A stretch of 64,000 bases of DNA from assembly GCA_019638625.1 (NCBI GenBank), contig JAHBTK010000001.1:983434-1047433 (forward strand). The letters run 5' to 3'. The translations under genes were made by a program, and so were the position numbers. This stretch comes from Chitinophagaceae bacterium. GTDB taxonomy: Bacteria; Bacteroidota; Bacteroidia; Chitinophagales; Chitinophagaceae. Below are positions 62,819 through 64,000 of the stretch, piece after piece; within the stretch, counting starts at the first letter, position 1; each line of letters opens with the position of its first letter. The notes under the pieces were generated by a model. The model saw only the letters and a list, made by a program, of their open reading frames with translations, had not been told where the DNA came from and did not search any database.

Positions 62819-63607
62819 TCATTTATCTGATACGGCATCGGGTAGCATCAGCAAAAAAGGCAATGCCTGCAGGTAATCCAATCCCTGGTATTCCAAACCC
62901 AATAAGCGAATGTTCCTGTAATAGGTCTGGTGTTGCTGATAATACATTTTTTCACTTTGGACAAACCATGCTTTTTCTCCCAGTTTTTGGGCTAAAAACC
63001 ACTTTTCCAACAACCTCGCATTTCTTCCGTTTCCATCATTCCATGGGTGAATTTTCACAAATACCAGGTGGATTAACGAAGCATAGAAAAATACTTCTTC
63101 AATGCTCATTTCTGTTTTGAGCAAGACGGCTATATCGTCATACAGTTTGGTCATTTCTGTTTCTACTTCAAAGGGCGATGCCGCAACATATTCTATTCGT
63201 CCGTCCGGCGTAGATACATATATGTTTTGTGTACGAAATTTGCCCTGCCAGCTTTTTTCCACTATACGTTTGCTTAATAATCTCTGGGCTTCGACAATGT
63301 TTTTTGCATTGAGCGGATTCGCCTGGGCAAAGGTATAGGCATTGTAGAGGTCGTCGATTTTTTTGGTATAATCAGGTAAAAACTCAATACCGAATTTTTT
63401 GTGTTTAATGTAGCTGTCCAGCTCAATGTCTTCCCCTTCTATTTTACTGCTGTAAACGGAGGACACGGAAATATAAAAATTAAAGTTACTGGTAGATATC
63501 TCGGCTTCCTGTAACGCCTTAAAAGCCGCCGACAGATCTTTGGACACGTGCTCGCGGTAGATGGAAAGCAGATCCCGGGGAATTATTTGCAGTATATGTT
63601 GGGTCAT
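62819..63607 (-). CDS. Fic family protein (adenylyltransferase type, with inhibitory helix)
   Basis: The 262-residue protein has the core motif HPWNDGNGRNAR near 192-203, matching HPFxDGNGRxxR of enzymes that transfer AMP (or related groups) to proteins. The N-terminal SSKIEGED near 53 fits the S-x-x-x-E-G inhibitory motif, whose Glu blocks productive ATP binding until displaced (class II arrangement). Targets unknown. It is monocistronic with a clear promoter. Confidence 0.9.
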   Translation of the reverse strand: MTQHILQIIPRDLLSIYREHVSKDLSAAFKALQEAEISTSNFNFYISVSSVYSSKIEGEDIELDSYIKHKKFGIEFLPDYTKKIDDLYNAYTFAQANPLNAKNIVEAQRLLSKRIVEKSWQGKFRTQNIYVSTPDGRIEYVAASPFEVETEMTKLYDDIAVLLKTEMSIEEVFFYASLIHLVFVKIHPWNDGNGRNARLLEKWFLAQKLGEKAWFVQSEKMYYQQHQTYYRNIRLLGLEYQGLDYLQALPFLLMLPDAVSDK

Positions 63608-63627
63608 TTTTTACTGGTCTGTTAGTT

Positions 63628-63657
63628 CAAAGTTATTTCTTCCGTGTCAGTGTCAAA
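63628..63657 (-). promoter_or_regulatory. Bacteroidota promoter of the fic gene (TTTG-N18-TAACTTTG)
   Basis: On the minus strand TTTG (63657-63654) and TAACTTTG (63635-63628) are 18 bases apart, near the 19-21 consensus, and about 21 bases before the ATG. Confidence 0.7.
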
Positions 63658-63752
63658 AATTAACAACGGTACCATGGATGCTTTCCCGTCACAGGCGGAG
63701 TTCCTCCTTTGCAAGGGTGTTTCACGAGCTTTTGGGTCAACTAAAAAAAATT

Positions 63753-63774
63753 GCCCCGCTAAGACTAGCGGGGC
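63753..63774 (-). terminator. Strong terminator of the downstream-strand GDPD gene
   Basis: Perfect 8-bp stem GCCCCGCT/AGCGGGGC with a 6-base loop; on the minus strand it is followed by AA and eight T. Confidence 0.85.
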
Positions 63775-63904
63775 TTTACCAAAACTAACTGCTTATGAGA
63801 AATTTTATTCTTTTTGTTTGTTCCACAAATTTACAACGGAACTTCCACACGGAAATGTTAAATAACGTGAAAACATTACGAAATCCGGAAGAATCCTTCA
63901 ATGT

Positions 63905-64000
63905 TTACTTTTTGTTAAGTAATTCAAAGAGCAACTCCGGCTCGTTGGTGGTAATATAATCAAATTTTTGATCAATATACCACTGAAGGTCCTCCGCTTT
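63905..64000 (-). CDS. Glycerophosphodiester phosphodiesterase, C-terminal end (start outside window)
   Basis: The last 31 codons read ...DQKFDYITTNEPELLFELL and NKK before TAA at 63905. The block [VF]DYITTNEPELL is the typical last strand and helix of GDPD TIM barrels, which hydrolyse deacylated phospholipids to glycerol-3-phosphate. The rest lies beyond the right edge. The call rests on this short but distinctive motif. Confidence 0.65.
   Translation of the reverse strand, partial: KAEDLQWYIDQKFDYITTNEPELLFELLNKK

Larger units (their letters stand above)
63608..63904. other. 297-base intergenic region with promoter and terminator
   Basis: It holds the fic promoter (63628-63657) and the terminator of the GDPD gene (63753-63774). 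Plus-strand frames here overlap both and are not supported. Confidence 0.6.

Noticed and set aside
63561..63865. Plus-strand short genes after the fic gene
   Set aside because: They overlap the fic promoter and the strong minus-strand terminator and show no coding pattern.
1..64000. CRISPR arrays, tRNA, rRNA or prophage genes
   Set aside because: No regularly spaced direct repeats, no cloverleaf-like segments, no integrase or structural phage genes were recognised in reading the window.

Overview
The window looks like a chromosome segment of a member of the Bacteroidota, most likely family Chitinophagaceae (inference). The signs are a SusC/SusD pair, a one-protein hybrid two-component regulator, promoter boxes of the TTTG-N19..21-TAnnTTTG type instead of Shine-Dalgarno-led starts, a eukaryote-like NADP isocitrate dehydrogenase, an ECF sigma/anti-sigma pair, and many Tat-like or lipoprotein leaders. 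I found no rRNA, tRNA, CRISPR array or phage module. The window cuts a ricin-type lectin gene at the left edge and a glycerophosphodiester phosphodiesterase gene at the right edge.

1-9.4 kb is a carbohydrate-linked block. It has a beta-trefoil lectin-domain protein, a GH127-type beta-L-arabinofuranosidase gene broken by one in-frame TAG, two unknown small genes, rsmE, and a 1377-residue hybrid two-component system. 9.6-25.3 kb is mainly housekeeping: ilvE, an unknown gene overlapping rdgB, an ECF sigma factor with its membrane partner, a thioesterase, a 969-residue flavin/iron-sulfur oxidoreductase, tex, a REP-associated transposase flanked by inverted REP hairpins, icd, an S41 peptidase lipoprotein and CsbD.

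25.6-34.2 kb (minus strand) holds a complete six-gene ebo cluster, eboA-B-C-D-E-F in canonical order, followed by a lactate-permease-family gene. Ebo clusters move an unidentified class of precursor metabolite towards the periplasm. The permease's last codons lie inside an inserted palindromic repeat. Between the ebo cluster and the next operon, on the plus strand, is a frameshifted lipoprotein pseudogene.

35.2-50.2 kb is one tightly spaced ten-gene minus-strand unit: ribokinase, SusC, SusD, an esterase, a beta-helix protein, an MFS transporter, a Tat-exported propeller protein, a DapA/NanA-type aldolase, a DUF3748-like propeller lipoprotein and a second MFS transporter. This reads as a self-contained uptake and catabolism locus for an unidentified glycan or glycoside. 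It probably releases a sugar for phosphorylation and a 2-keto-acid for aldol cleavage.

50.4-64 kb is an accessory region: a helical-repeat protein, secreted FAD and aldo/keto oxidoreductases, lipoproteins, a 49-codon gene overlapping a DUF6169-like gene, a Fic protein and several unknown AT-rich genes. It is peppered with two repeat families. One is MITE-like with GTCATTTCGA termini. The other is a paired-hairpin element whose stems co-vary; one copy abuts the 3' relic of a second aldo/keto reductase gene.
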